Shown one piece after another: positions 1 through 12,322 of a DNA stretch of 39,892 nt. The DNA is from Chromera velia. Lineage: Eukaryota > Sar > Chromeraceae. Under the pieces are notes generated by a model. The model had not been told where the DNA came from, ran no database searches, and was given only the letters and a program-made list of their open reading frames with translations. The stretch is taken from assembly GCA_018398765.1 (NCBI GenBank), contig JAHBMJ010005778.1, positions 1 to 39,892 of the forward strand, given 5' to 3'. The position numbers were made by a program, and so were the translations under genes. Within the stretch, counting starts at the first letter, position 1. Each line of letters opens with the position of its first letter.

Positions 1-16
1 GGGGGGGGGGGGGGGG
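1..16. other. G homopolymer at window start
   Basis: The first 16 bases are all G. Such a run at the end of a sequence often marks a contig edge or an unresolved homopolymer rather than biology. It is followed at once by intron-like sequence of the subtilisin gene, so it gives no information about the missing 5' exons. Confidence 0.8.
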
Positions 17-106
17 ATGGTAGTAGCGCTCGTCTCTGTCCGTCGGCAAATGTTCTTTTGTTTCCTTCCCTATTGGGACAAAACGAGGGAAAAGTTTTCA
101 TTCTCC

Positions 107-144
107 CTCTCTGTTCCTCTCTCTCTCTCTCTCTCTCTCTTTCG

Positions 145-186
<42 letters not shown>
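107..186 (+). repeat. (CT)n microsatellite serving as polypyrimidine tract
   Basis: An almost pure CT dinucleotide run, broken once by a short T-rich patch, lies in the intron just before the acceptor TTTTTCAG at 188-195. It doubles as the polypyrimidine tract for the first visible subtilisin exon. The same arrangement occurs on the other strand in the ankyrin-like gene. Confidence 0.85.
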
Positions 187-191
<5 letters not shown>

Positions 192-195
192 TCAG

Positions 196-1708
196 GTGCG
201 GATTTGACACAGAACAGTTGGGGAGGCGGAGGTGGCTCCACAGCTCTTCGCAACGCTATCTCAGACAGCGGCATGCTCACTGTCTGTGCTGCCGGGAACG
301 ACGGAGTGAACACCGACTCGGGCAGTCACTATCCTTCGAACTATGGCAGAGACGGATTGACTAACGTAATCTCTGTTGCCGCGATTGATTCCTCCGGCCG
401 TCTGGCCTCCTTCTCAAACTTCGGGTCCCAGTCGGTCCATCTGGCTGCTCCAGGGGTGCGCATTCCGTCTCTGGATCTGAACAACCGAGGGGCAGTGAGG
501 AGCTCCAGCGGAACCTCCATGGCTTGCCCTCACGTATCCGGTCGGTTTGTGCTGTAGGGGGTGGATTGGTGAAAGAGATTGAGTAACGGCTGTGCTGAAG
601 GAAGCGCTGAGTGATTTACCTGGTCATTTTGGCTTCATGGGATGCTGGAGGGTCTGAGGGAGCATTGAGAAGGTTTGAAGTGATGACGCCATGCAAAATA
701 AGAAGGAGAAACGCAGACTTAATTCTCGCCATGTGCATGCCTCAGTCTGTTTGTTATCCCTCTCTTGTTCCGTCTGCAGGCGCTGCTGCGATGCTGATTG
801 CCATCAACAGACAGGTCGCCACCGACGCTGGAATTTCTGCTCGTGACTTGGAGCTGTACGCGTTCTCTGCGGAGGAGTTGCGGGACATCATCCTCTCGAC
901 TGTCACTCGCATGTCCTCCCTCACGGGCCGCACCATCACGGGGGGCACTCTCAACCTGGAAGCGGCGGCAAAAGAGGGGCTCAAGAGGGCACAGGCCAAA
1001 ATGCCCCAGAGCACCACAACCACCACCACCACTACTACTACCACCACCACCACCACAACCACACAAGGTACTACCACAACAACTACGGCGGGCACAACCA
1101 CCTCCACGACCACGACGACCACCACAACGATAACCTCAGTACCCTCATTCCCTTTCGACCCCCCATTCCAGTGGAGCGTCGTGGAGCACGATGAAGGTCA
1201 GGGAGACGCAGCCGCCCCCGAGGGATACGTCCTTGCCCCTTGTGACTTGGCTCTTGCAGGAGCCGAGGAATTCTCCTCCCAGCTTCCCAACTACGCGCAG
1301 TGCAGGACAGAGGGGGGGTACATGAACGGTGTGAGAACATGGAGATGGCTGTCTCCCGGACAGTGCGAGACCAGCACCCGTGCCGGGACGTGCTCGGTGT
1401 TTGTGACAGGGACCCCTGTCGGAGCACCACCCGAGACAACGACCACAACACCAGCTCCGGGGGGAATCCAGTGGCTGGTCACAGAGAACGGTTCCGAACC
1501 CGGGGCAGGATGGACCCACGTCCCGTGCAGTGCCATGAAGGAGGCGTATCTGCATGCCTTCAAGGATGACGTTCCGTTCTGGGGCCGATGTTATTTCAAT
1601 GGAGGGTTTGTTAATGGAGAGGGATACTGGGGATGGTTGTCCCAATGGAGTTGCGACGATAAACCCTACGCAGATGCAGACTGCCGTGTGTGGGTGAGAT
1701 ACGGGTGA
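196..1708 (+). CDS. Subtilisin-family (S8) serine protease, 5' partial, with Thr-rich linker and two C-terminal repeat domains
   Basis: Two exons are visible: 196-540 and 780-1708 (stop TGA), joined through a GT-AG intron 541-779 that splits a Gly codon. The first exon encodes the second half of the S8 catalytic domain: LTQNSWGGGG (substrate-binding strand), VCAAGNDG with the oxyanion-hole Asn, and GTSMACPHVSG with the nucleophilic Ser. The catalytic Asp and His must lie in exons before position 1. The second exon finishes the catalytic domain, then encodes a run of Thr (about 1014-1140), a Cys/Trp-rich domain (about 1165-1413), a short Thr/Pro linker, and a second copy (about 1462-1705). The family hydrolyses peptide bonds and is usually secreted; Thr-rich linkers between domains fit an extracellular, possibly O-glycosylated, protein. 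The duplicated domain is not one I recognise. The family call is firm; the extracellular location is inferred. Confidence 0.92.
541..779 (+). other. Intron of the subtilisin gene
   Basis: Donor G|GTCGGT and acceptor CTGCAG|G. Removing it restores the uninterrupted phrase VSG-AAAML expected after the active-site Ser helix of subtilisins, which supports the junction. Reading through the donor meets a stop within a few codons. Confidence 0.85.
1014..1140 (+). repeat. Threonine-codon (ACN) repeat tract
   Basis: An imperfect ACC/ACA/ACT trinucleotide run inside the coding exon. It translates to an almost unbroken Thr linker with one short GTTTTTTAG-like interruption. It separates the protease from the C-terminal domains. 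Confidence 0.85.
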
Positions 1709-2238
1709 TTGATTGGTCCATTGATCGGTTGATGCATTCACTGTTTGTTCCTTTTGTTTGTTCGACATGCACATTCTGTGTGTCGTGCTGATCCGACACC
1801 TCTGTTCTGTGTGTCGGCCATCTCTCTTGAAATGGGACCGGGGTGGTACCATCAGCAGCCCTTTTCTGCATGATAAAATGTCATACAGAGACTCGATCGG
1901 AGAGGGACTATTGAACTAATTCAATGCATGCATGCTTCCTCGTAATTCATCAGTGAATGAACAGGAGAACCTTGGCGCGTGAGAGAGAAGCTCATGCGTG
2001 CAGAATGAATGAATGCCCGTCCATGCGGTCGATCGACTGACTGTTCCTTCCTTCCTTCGATTGAATTGACGGGTTTCTCCACTCACTCTGTCTTGCTTTC
2101 TTTCCTTCTCTCTCTGCACGATTTGCGTGAGTGCCTCTTCTTCTCCATTCTTTCTTTCTCTTTCTCCGTCTCCTCTACCTCTCTCTCCCTCCCTTTTTGC
2201 TTCCTTGCGTACCACTCACTTGTCTGAATGAAGCCTTG
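1709..2238. other. 3' flank of the subtilisin gene, no gene seen
   Basis: Non-coding in appearance: T-rich and CT-rich sequence with multiple in-frame stops on both strands and no splice-consistent coding exon. It presumably contains the 3' UTR and terminator region of the subtilisin gene. Confidence 0.5.
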
Positions 2239-2435
2239 CAAGGGGGCAACGAATTCAAAAACACCGAAAGACAGGCACTGCGAGGCGATTCGTTCTTGAC
2301 CTTCCGACAGACAGGGAGGGACAGGGAATGGTCTGTACAAGGGGGCAACGAATTCAAAAACACCGAAAGACAGGCACTGCGAGGCGATTCGTTCTTGACC
2401 TTCCGACAGACAGGGAGGGACAGGGAATGGTCTGT
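2239..2435. repeat. 99-bp tandem duplication
   Basis: Two head-to-tail copies, 2239-2336 and 2338-2435, each beginning CAAGGGGGCAACG and ending GGGAATGGTCTGT. By eye I see no difference between them, so the duplication is recent or a collapsed or expanded assembly feature. Neither copy has a convincing coding role, though both frames stay open for short distances. Confidence 0.9.
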
Positions 2436-2716
2436 GCCTGTCGATCTGTGTGTATCTTCATGAGGGAACGACAACACGCCACTAACGGAATTCAGGGGAA
2501 CGGGTGTCTGAACAAGCTCTTCTAAGAAGAAAAATCAGGGGGGTCATGATGAGTCAGTCAGGGTAAAAAATAACAAAAAACAGAATCAAGGAAAGGGAAT
2601 GGATCGGAATATTTCAGACCCAACACTGCCACAGAATAGATTAACTTACCTCCTTTGTATCAGGAAAGGATACCGGATTCTGCCCACTCGCACATTCATC
2701 CACAGATACCCCACAG

Positions 2717-2761
<45 letters not shown>

Positions 2762-2762
2762 C
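2717..2762. repeat. (GA)n microsatellite
   Basis: A GA dinucleotide run with one AAAG interruption, in intergenic sequence. Confidence 0.9.
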
Positions 2763-4708
2763 CCAGATACGCGTCTGGTAACGTTCCCGATCTATCGATT
2801 GGTCAGGGGTTCTTGATGAAAGGGGCCTCCTGGTCCATCCATCCATCCATACTAGCAATTCCCGGCATGCAGTGCTGGTGTGGGTGCGTAGGAAAGGCAG
2901 GGTGGAAACACGACTTTTTGTAATGGATCAACCAGTGAATCAGCTAGTTGGTTGTAATCAAGGGTACAATAAAAAAGAGAGCGCAGAAAAAATCTGGGCA
3001 CAAGTAACAGAATTGGAAAAGGAAACTTATGGGAAAGGCAGAATTAAAAAAGATGGTGGCAGTGGATTTGTTTTTTGTCATGCATTGAATGTTCAAATGA
3101 TGTTTGATAAAGGTTTAGCCAACTGCTCTTGCTTTGCAATACTACACACAGTGCAGTTTGAAGCCACAGGCTGTATGATGCTGTATGTTTGAGCCAAATT
3201 AAAAACGCTCTGCAAGTCTGAGAAAACTTAAAATTTTACTTGTCTAATTGATTTATACAATTTTTAATTCAATCTATTTGCTTTACATAGATCTGAAACA
3301 ATAAGTGCATCGATCAGGTGATTGAATTTCTTTTACACAAGTTCAATCTTCAAAGACTTTAACGACCATCCCGGCCTGGATTCCCGGGAATCAATAAATG
3401 TACTTGCATGTAAATGTGAATTTAATGACGATTAATCAATAAATTGACTTAATTCAATGCATGTGTTATGCGCATTCAGTCCAATTTGTCGCCTTGTATG
3501 TCTTTGATCACTCTTTTTGACTTGGCAAACAAATGAGGGGATAGGTTAGTTAGGTGTAACTTCGTTAGTAGGAAACATAATACCTAGAAAAGTCGTATTC
3601 AATCAAATATAGTAAATATTTCTTTAAACTAAGCATTTTTTTAAGAGTTTTCAATCATTTAAAAACTTAATAAAAAACTTAATACTTAGCTTCAAGCTTG
3701 GATACCCCGACTAATCAAGTTTTTTTGTACAAGCATTTATTGATACTATAATCAAGTCCACATTTGCAGAAAATGAAGACCTTTTGTATACCCTAACCTC
3801 TACAAGCTGTATATGCATGTATGCATGGTTGGGTGACACAATGTTATGCAAATTTCCACTTTTTGGATTGGGGCCCTTTTAGATTTGCACGGTCGTATAT
3901 ACGGGATACACCCAACCAGTTGGGTGAGTGCCTCGGGGGGCCCTTTTCGATTTGCATCGCGTCGTATACACATTTCAGAATTAAATTAAGTGCGAGCTGC
4001 CCTCCGAGCCCTCCCTACAAACTATGTATCGACTCGAAAGCCGATCCTTCATGCGCAGCTATAGTGATCATGCATGTACGCTTCTTCAGAGAGACTCTTC
4101 TCTCATTTACAGCTAGTGCTCTCATCCCAGGCAGACACGCAAGCTCAAAGTCGTTGCTCTTGCTCCAGGTTCTCCAGAGAGAAGGGTACAGCCGGCTTTC
4201 TGATCAATCAAATGCGTCGTTCTGACTTGGAATATCGAAAGTCGACTGCGGGTCTGTAGGCACAGGCCCCAACTAGCATTGCTGAACGGTTCAAGTCCGC
4301 CAACGATAGTTGAAGGTCTGTCTGCCTTACCACGCGAAGATCTTGTGGGTTTGGACTGCCCGCCAAAGTAGCCGCCCAGCGTCTTTTCTTATTCCCAGTG
4401 TTGCTCGGTCAGGCATGCAACACATATTACTGAGTATGTACAAAGACACTCATCTGTGCCTGTAGCACCAGCACGTCGATGCTTCAAAGACATACAGATG
4501 CAACCAGAATGAGAGGTCTCACTGTCTATCAGTTTGAGTGAAAAGAGATCTAGCCCCTTCCTGCTTCTTCGAGTCACTATGCTCAAATCGCGTTGAACCG
4601 TTCCTCTCCTGTATGTATGTAGATATGTATATATGTGCCCGTCTATGTGGTATCTGCGATGCCTGCTGCGTCACGTCATTCTTTCCATGCCCATGTATGC
4701 ATCCTGCA
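2763..4708. other. Intergenic stretch without a clear gene
   Basis: Mostly AT-rich with many stops. One open frame at 2872-3192 (+) encodes about 106 residues with a plausible, lysine-rich composition but no family I recognise and no splice context; I do not call it a gene. A short direct repeat, GGGCCCTTTT followed by GATTTGCA, occurs near 3880 and 3949. Nothing else stands out. Confidence 0.4.
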
Positions 4709-4751
4709 GGTTTCTGTGTGGCCTCTATTGGCACAGAACGGCTTGCGAGAT

Positions 4752-5545
4752 ATGGATAGGTACTACAGGTCAGTGCGAAGTGAGTATCTCTCTACGTGTC
4801 AGCCTGCTCTCTTCTCTCACGGTAATACCTCGCTCGGGCATCTCTGTACCCGTCTGAACGAATTCTTGTGATACGCTGTGAGCCCAGTTCACCTTGCTGC
4901 CTCTCCTTACATGTGTGATGTGTTGCGTCTTTCTTATTCTCGGTGTCTCCTCTTTTCGCGTGCAGGAGTTCGGGAATGGGCGCCTATGGTTCCTCTACAG
5001 TCAGTCGATTGATCTACCCTGCCTGTCTGTCCATTTGTCTCCCTGTCTATTTGTCCTTGCACCTGTGATTTGCTACGGTGGAAATGGAAGAAGGGCATGA
5101 TGAGGCGTCAGAAAGAGAGATGAGAGTGGAGCAGGAAAGGGAAGAAAACAGGGAAAAGCAGTGAGTTGCAGACGAATGAACAGGACGCAGGAAGGAGCCA
5201 AGAGCCATTTAAGGCTGGGGGCAGTAAGGGAGGCAGGAAATGGAAAGAGTCAAGATGAAAGGACCATGCAGCCTGGGACCACGAGAGAATAGACACCCAC
5301 ATGCATGTGTGGAAGGGAAGAAGACGGGAACGACTCAGGCAGGCAAGGTTCTCTCTCATGGGTTTGCGCTGTCTGTGACGGATCTGTCCTTCAGTCCTTC
5401 TACCTGTATGTATGCCTGACCGTGTCTGTGCCTGTGTCTGTATTTGCAGAGTGCAACCACCAGCTCTGCTACCCGCGTGGGAAGGGAACCCGTCAGGGGG
5501 CGTCCTCTTGCAACAGGGGGTCCGTCTGTTCTTCTGTGTCTCTTC

Positions 5546-5591
<46 letters not shown>

Positions 5592-5592
5592 T

Positions 5593-5645
<53 letters not shown>

Positions 5646-8600
5646 GTCGAGTCGTATAGTCTGTCTAGCTGTCTGAGTTGTCGTGATGTTCTTTTGTCTT
5701 TGTTGCTTTCATTGTTTTTGTCTGTTGTCTTCATGAAGAAAAAGAGGGAAAGAAACCACATAGTCTGTCTAGCTCTCTGTCTGTCCGGCTAGCTGTCGGT
5801 CTGTCTGTCGAACTTTCTGCTGCTGATGTGGGTTTGTGCTTGTCTAGCTGTTTCTCTTTCCCCCTGCTGTCCGACCACGGCGTTGTGCTTGCGGCAAGTC
5901 CTTTGTCTTGTCCTCTGTTTTGCTGTTCTCATTCATTCCTCACCTGTCCCTCTAATTCTCTGCAGCAGGGAGCACCACAATGGCAGGTGTGGGCAGGACT
6001 GCGCTCTTTGGGGGGGACAGAGAAAGGGGGATTGACAGCGATACGGCACTGCGAAATCTGGTCAGAGGGAAAGGCGGGTGCATGAAGGGCACGGGCAGAC
6101 GTACGAATGGAACAAAGAGAAAAGAAAGGGAAAAGGGGAGTCTCCGCTATCTCTTCCTATGCGCTTGCCCGTCTTCCAGGTTTCCCACTGCCCGAGGACC
6201 TTTTATCCTTCTTCTCGATCCTTGTTTGGTTCGAAGCGTTGCCTCTCTCATGTCAATGAAGGATGTTGACGTGGTTTATCTGTTTCTCTGCAGAGAAGCG
6301 TGGGTTCATCCCAGTATGGTCGGTCGACTGTGAGGGAGAGTTCGCTCTCAAGGGACTCTCATGGAGACCTCTTGCGACAAGGGAGGGAGAGGGAGAGAGA
6401 GAAGGAGAGAGAGAGGGAGCGGGACAGGAGAGAGCGACTGGAGTATCAGCTGGATCTAGAGAGGAGACAGGCAGAGGCTGACAAGAGAGAGCAGGAGAGA
6501 CGGGAATATGCGGACATGCTCAGCAGAAAGTTGGGAGCCACGAGCAGTGCGAGTAGAAGCACAGGGGGGGTACATAGGTATGGCGTTACTGGTTCGATTG
6601 GGAGTCGGGGACGTGACACCTCCGTTGCCTCTAGAGCCTATCCAAGTACGACGATGGACTCTCGCATGGAGGCACGCAGACGGTCATCTGTGTCTTCAAC
6701 GTCCACTGCCGGCATGCGGTCAGTCACTATGTCCCCCTCCTCCCCCAGCTCTCTTTGACTTTTTGTTTCCGGTGCCATTGCTTCTCCTTTCCGTTGACCT
6801 TCACTGTGAAAATCTCCGAGGAAACTGTCGCCTCACTTTATAGCGCTACTCGTCTTTCTCTTGATTAGCGCGAGGCTTTGAAGCCGAAGAACTGATTCAT
6901 GATTTGTTTGTGAAGTCTTGTCACCCTATCTGTAGCCCTTCTATGAGTCTGCCGGCCTGATATTCTAGTTTTCTCTGACCACTCAATTCCTCTCTGCAGG
7001 AGCGCTTCGGCAGCCCCTCATAGCGTCTCGTGTAGGGGGCAGAGCGTAGGACCAGGTCGGTTAGTTAGTCCGTCAGTGAGTCTGTTGTGCAGAGATAGAA
7101 GAATGCGGGTGATTCGATTTTCAACTGAAGACAACACTTCCGTCCTCGTTAGGTTAAAGCAAGAACCGGAAAAGCCTCTCTGGTCGTCGATTTTGCCTGT
7201 GGGATATCTTTCTCTCTTGTCTGCTCTCGGTTTCTTTGTGCATTCCCTGCAGTAAAACGAATCTTGCACCTAGCTTCCTCCGTGCTCGTTGCCTCCCTTT
7301 CCTTTCAGCTTCTCGAGGCACGGGCGGCTCCTCTTCTGCTAAGAAGGTGTGCGACAAGTGCGACGGCAATCACGACACAGACCTCTGCCCGTACTACAAA
7401 AAGGACAGGGAGAATCACAGGTCGGCTGGAGGGATTCAAGAGGGGTGGATGCGCAGACCCCGTCAACCCAACAGAAGTGCGGTAAAGTCAAAGATGTAAA
7501 AGCATGAAGAAGGAGGACGCGTCTCCGTATTTTGGCTTCAGAGGGTTGCGTAGGTTGTCTCTTTTCATTTCGTCGGCGTCCCATCCGGACACATTCGTAT
7601 CAGCTAACTGGCTTTCTTTGTATCTCTACGAACGACGAGATGATCATGTGCGTGTGTATGTGCGCACATATCCATGTGTGCTGTGTGATTTGTCTTATAT
7701 GTCTGCAGAGATGCGCAAAAGAACGGCTACAAGAACCTAGGTAGGTCTGGTGGGCTTTTTGTGAAAAACTTTTCTTTCTTCTTTCGCTCTCTTTTTGCCT
7801 CTTGCGGATACCTGCGAGTTTCTCAGCGTCTAATGCACTCTCGCGACGGATGCAGATAGAGGACACAGAATCAACAGCTGGTGAATGCGAAAAAGTGAGA
7901 GCATGGGAGAGTGATTTATTTATATTGAAGATGAATTTGTCTCATCTGCCTGCATCGAGCACGGGGGCCATACTTTTTCTGTAAATGCGTGTGTCTGGTT
8001 TCGTCTTAATTTCTCTCCGTTCGTCTGTTCTTTTGTTCATGCAGGCGGGGAAAGCTCGCTTCCTGGTCAGCTTCGACACCAAAAACCAACCAGTGATGGG
8101 AAGGAAGTGTGGAATGAGTCGTACTTTTCCTGTCGCGTTCCCTTCCGTCCTCACGCAGTTTTTGCTTCCCTGTCCTATCCTCTTCCAGTTTTTCAATCTA
8201 CTTTTTGTTTTTGTTGAAGCCATGTAGACTGGATGCAAAAGCAGAAAGGGTGAGAGTACTGAAAGAGGGATGGCACCTCAAACAAAGGCTTCCTCCTCCC
8301 GTCTCCTACACATTTCCCCCTCTTCTGAATTCTGCAGGACAAACGCTTCCCGCCACTACACGGGTCATACGTCAACCAGGTGAGTTCAAAAACAGACAGT
8401 CTTCTTCTTCTTCTTCTTCTTCTTCTCTTGCTTCTGCTTCTGCTTCTGCTTCTGCTTCTGCTTGTTCTTCTTCTTCTTCTTCTTCTTCTTCTTCTTTCTT
8501 ACGACAGGCTCTCTTTATGGGCGGGGAACGGACGGCAGGGCAAGAATGGTGTGACAGGCAGTATTTGATCTCGATTTTTGTCACCACTTTTCTTCTCTCT

Positions 8601-10074
8601 CTCCTTCCCCTGTCTTTACATATTTCGTTGCCCACGTACCCTTCCTATATCCTCTCTTTCTCGTTTTTTCCGTTCCCTTCTCTAGCTTGTTTCCTCCCCT
8701 TTTTCTATTCGTTCTTTCCTGTCTTCTTTTGAAGTTCTCTATTTTGCGTGCAATATTGATATATTTGTTCCCTTGTGGCAGACAGCATTTCGTTTCATTC
8801 CTTTGGCTCTTCCTGTTTGCATTCTTCCCTCCTCATGTCTGCTGACTGCCTGTCTGCGCAGGGGACGGGAGCTGTCTGTTTCACTCTCTCGCCTACGGCC
8901 TTAGACCGTTCACTAACGACAGGAGGCACACCGACGGGTTCGAAATCCGCAAAGCCATCTGTAGCTTCATCCTTAAGAACCCCCATCTCGAAGTGGCAGA
9001 GTCCCCCATTTCTGATTGGGTTAGTGCATGGGGGGATGCATGGGGGGATGGAGATGCAGAGCTCAGTGGGAAAGAAAAGGAGGCGACTTTTGCTCGACTG
9101 CTTTCCTCTCTTTTCCATCGCCTTCTCCTTAGCGATTTGGTCGGTCAGAGGGGAATTCTTTGTTTTTTCCTGTACCTGTACGTCTTTTCTTCTTCCCTTG
9201 CAGGTGAAGTGGGACACTGGAGGGAGCGACGTGTCATCTTATGTGCGGCGCATGGAGGGGGGCAGTTGGGGTGGAGGCATTGAGATGGCTGTCTTCTCTC
9301 GGATGTACGGCGTCAATGTGCACGTGTACCAAAAGTCGCGGAGTGGTTCTGGTGAGTCTTCTTCATCGTTCTTCCGTCTTCTTCCATTTTAACCCTGCCG
9401 GGAACTTTCATTTGTGGACCATCAGTGCATACGGAATTTCGATGTGTGTGCAACATACTTCATCCCGAACCCGAAACCCTCAAATGATTTTCTTTCCGTA
9501 TCTGCCACTGATTTGAGGTGCATGAATGAAAATGGAGAGGCAAACTCCGTGCTTTATTGACGAAGGTATGGGCTGACTTCTCCTCTCATCTCCAAACGTG
9601 TTTGTTCTTTCTCTGTGTTGTCTGCAGGAAAAATCAAACGCATCAGTGCATTTGATCACCACAGCAAGCCCGAGGACAAGCACACCGTGAGAGTGATCTA
9701 CCAGGTCTGAGACGCCACTTTCTTGTATCTCCTAAATAGGTCATGTACATGCAGGTGCACTCGCACAATACCGCATGCATGCACGAGATTATTTGCCCGC
9801 TGTAGAAGAAGGTCCGATCGCATTCTGGCCTCGGACACTGTGTGCGAAGGTGGTTGATACACATGTTTCTCGTCTTCTTTCGAGTTGAAACCTGGTCTTT
9901 CAATGAAAGATAAGTTGAGCCACTTTCTGTCTCAATGAATCTCGTCACTCTGCATGGGGTCCTCTACCTCTTTTCTCTTCTCGCCCTTTGCATGATCGAA
10001 AGATCGAATGATTCATGAACATACGAGTGCAGGGCGGTATTCACTACGACGCCTTGGAACACATCGAGTTGTAA
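4752..10074 (+). CDS. OTU-family cysteine protease with CxxC...H...C zinc-knuckle-like motif
   Basis: Proposed exons: 4752-4768, 4966-4999, 5450-5491, 5966-5986, 6294-6577, 7000-7031, 7309-7420, 7709-7740, 8045-8106, 8228-8249, 8338-8379, 8862-9019, 9204-9351, 9628-9704, 10033-10074. They total 1125 nt in one frame (374 aa). Order: low-complexity N-terminus; a charged Arg/Glu-rich coiled-coil segment (about 65-120); a small metal-binding-like motif CDKCDGNHDTDLCPYY (about 150-167); a GGESSLPG linker; then the OTU domain from RVIRQPGDGSCLFHS to the end. Catalytic residues by motif are Asp235, Cys238 and His365 (GGIHYDAL). OTU proteases remove ubiquitin or related modifiers from proteins. The zinc-knuckle/GGESSLPG/RQPGDGSC order is, from memory, a recurrent layout in protist and plant OTU proteins. 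Exons from 7309 onward are well supported (0.9), except the tiny exon 8228-8249; the first four are tentative, and the start Met at 4752 is a guess. Confidence 0.85.
5546..5645 (+). repeat. (CTGT)n microsatellite in an OTU-gene intron
   Basis: About 100 bp of CTGT tetranucleotide repeats with a few TTTG variants, in the proposed intron 5492-5965. Apparent cysteine/serine/valine/leucine ORFs across it are repeat translation, not genes. Confidence 0.9.
8399..8503 (+). repeat. (CTT)n / (CTTCTG)n compound microsatellite in an OTU-gene intron
   Basis: A CTT run, then a CTTCTG hexamer run, then CTT again, beginning about 20 bp after the donor CCAG|GTGAGT at 8379/8380. Poly-Leu, poly-Ser and poly-Glu open frames over it are artefacts. 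Confidence 0.9.
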
Positions 10075-10317
10075 GAAGCCAGGCCCAGCCTCTTTAATTC
10101 AGGGTTCTGCAAGATCGGTCAGCCGGCGTGCAGCTGATCCAACAATCACTGATCATGCTGCACTGGCAAGAAGTCTGGACCGTTTGGTACAGACTGCCAT
10201 GAACAAAAGGACTGTGCTCGGTGTCTGCCGATGTATTATATATCATATGACACTATCAATTCAATCAAAAGTCATCGTATCGAATTCAATAATTGAGTCA
10301 TTTGAGGTTTTCAAGAC

Positions 10318-11908
<1,591 letters not shown>

Positions 11909-11910
11909 TA

Positions 11911-12320
11911 CCCTGCAAAAATGTCCTTTAAAATGAGTCATATTATGAGTGAATTTACAAATGAATTTAAGTGAATTTAGATGAATTTACGTAAACTTAT
12001 GGCAATTTAAAGCAGTGAATTTAGATGAATTTAAGTGAATTTGAATGAATTTATAAGTGAATTTTAAGTATAAATCCACTAATGGATTTAGTTTTAAATT
12101 CACTATGAAATGAATTTAAGTGAATTTACATCAATTAATTTCTATGTAAAAAGCTGTAAATTCATTTCGAAATGAATTTAGAAATTTAAATTCACAGTGA
12201 ATTTAGCCTCAAAATTTACTTGTAAATTCACTTCAATTCATCTAAATTCACTGCTTAAATTCACGTAAATTCATCTAAATTCACTTAAATTCATTTATAA
12301 ATTCACTTATTTTTGCAGGG
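11911..12320. mobile_element. 410-bp foldback MITE-like element with TA target-site duplication
   Basis: The element begins CCCTGCAAAAAT and ends with its reverse complement ATTTTTGCAGGG, and is bounded on each side by TA (11909-11910 and 12321-12322). The two halves form an imperfect palindrome: both arms contain GTGAATTTA-AATGAATTTAAG-TGAATTTAGATGAATTTACG-type sequence in opposite orientation, giving arms of about 150-200 bp. There is no coding capacity. TA target duplications with short inverted termini are characteristic of non-autonomous Tc1/mariner-type elements (established knowledge); the class here is inferred from the TA alone. Confidence 0.75.
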
Positions 12321-12322
12321 TA

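Noticed and set aside
1145..1852. Minus-strand frame of 235 codons over the subtilisin 3' exon
   Set aside because: Antisense shadow of the Thr-linker and repeat-domain exon.
4285..4302. GGTTCAAGTCC, resembling a tRNA B box
   Set aside because: The T stem pairs over only three bases, and no A box, anticodon arm or acceptor stem can be placed around it.
5108..5761. Minus-strand frame of 217 codons
   Set aside because: Largely the complement of the CTGT repeat and of OTU-gene introns and exons; no splice or domain support.
8205..8732. Plus-strand frame of 175 codons with poly-Ser
   Set aside because: Reads through two OTU-gene exons in the wrong frame and a CTT microsatellite.
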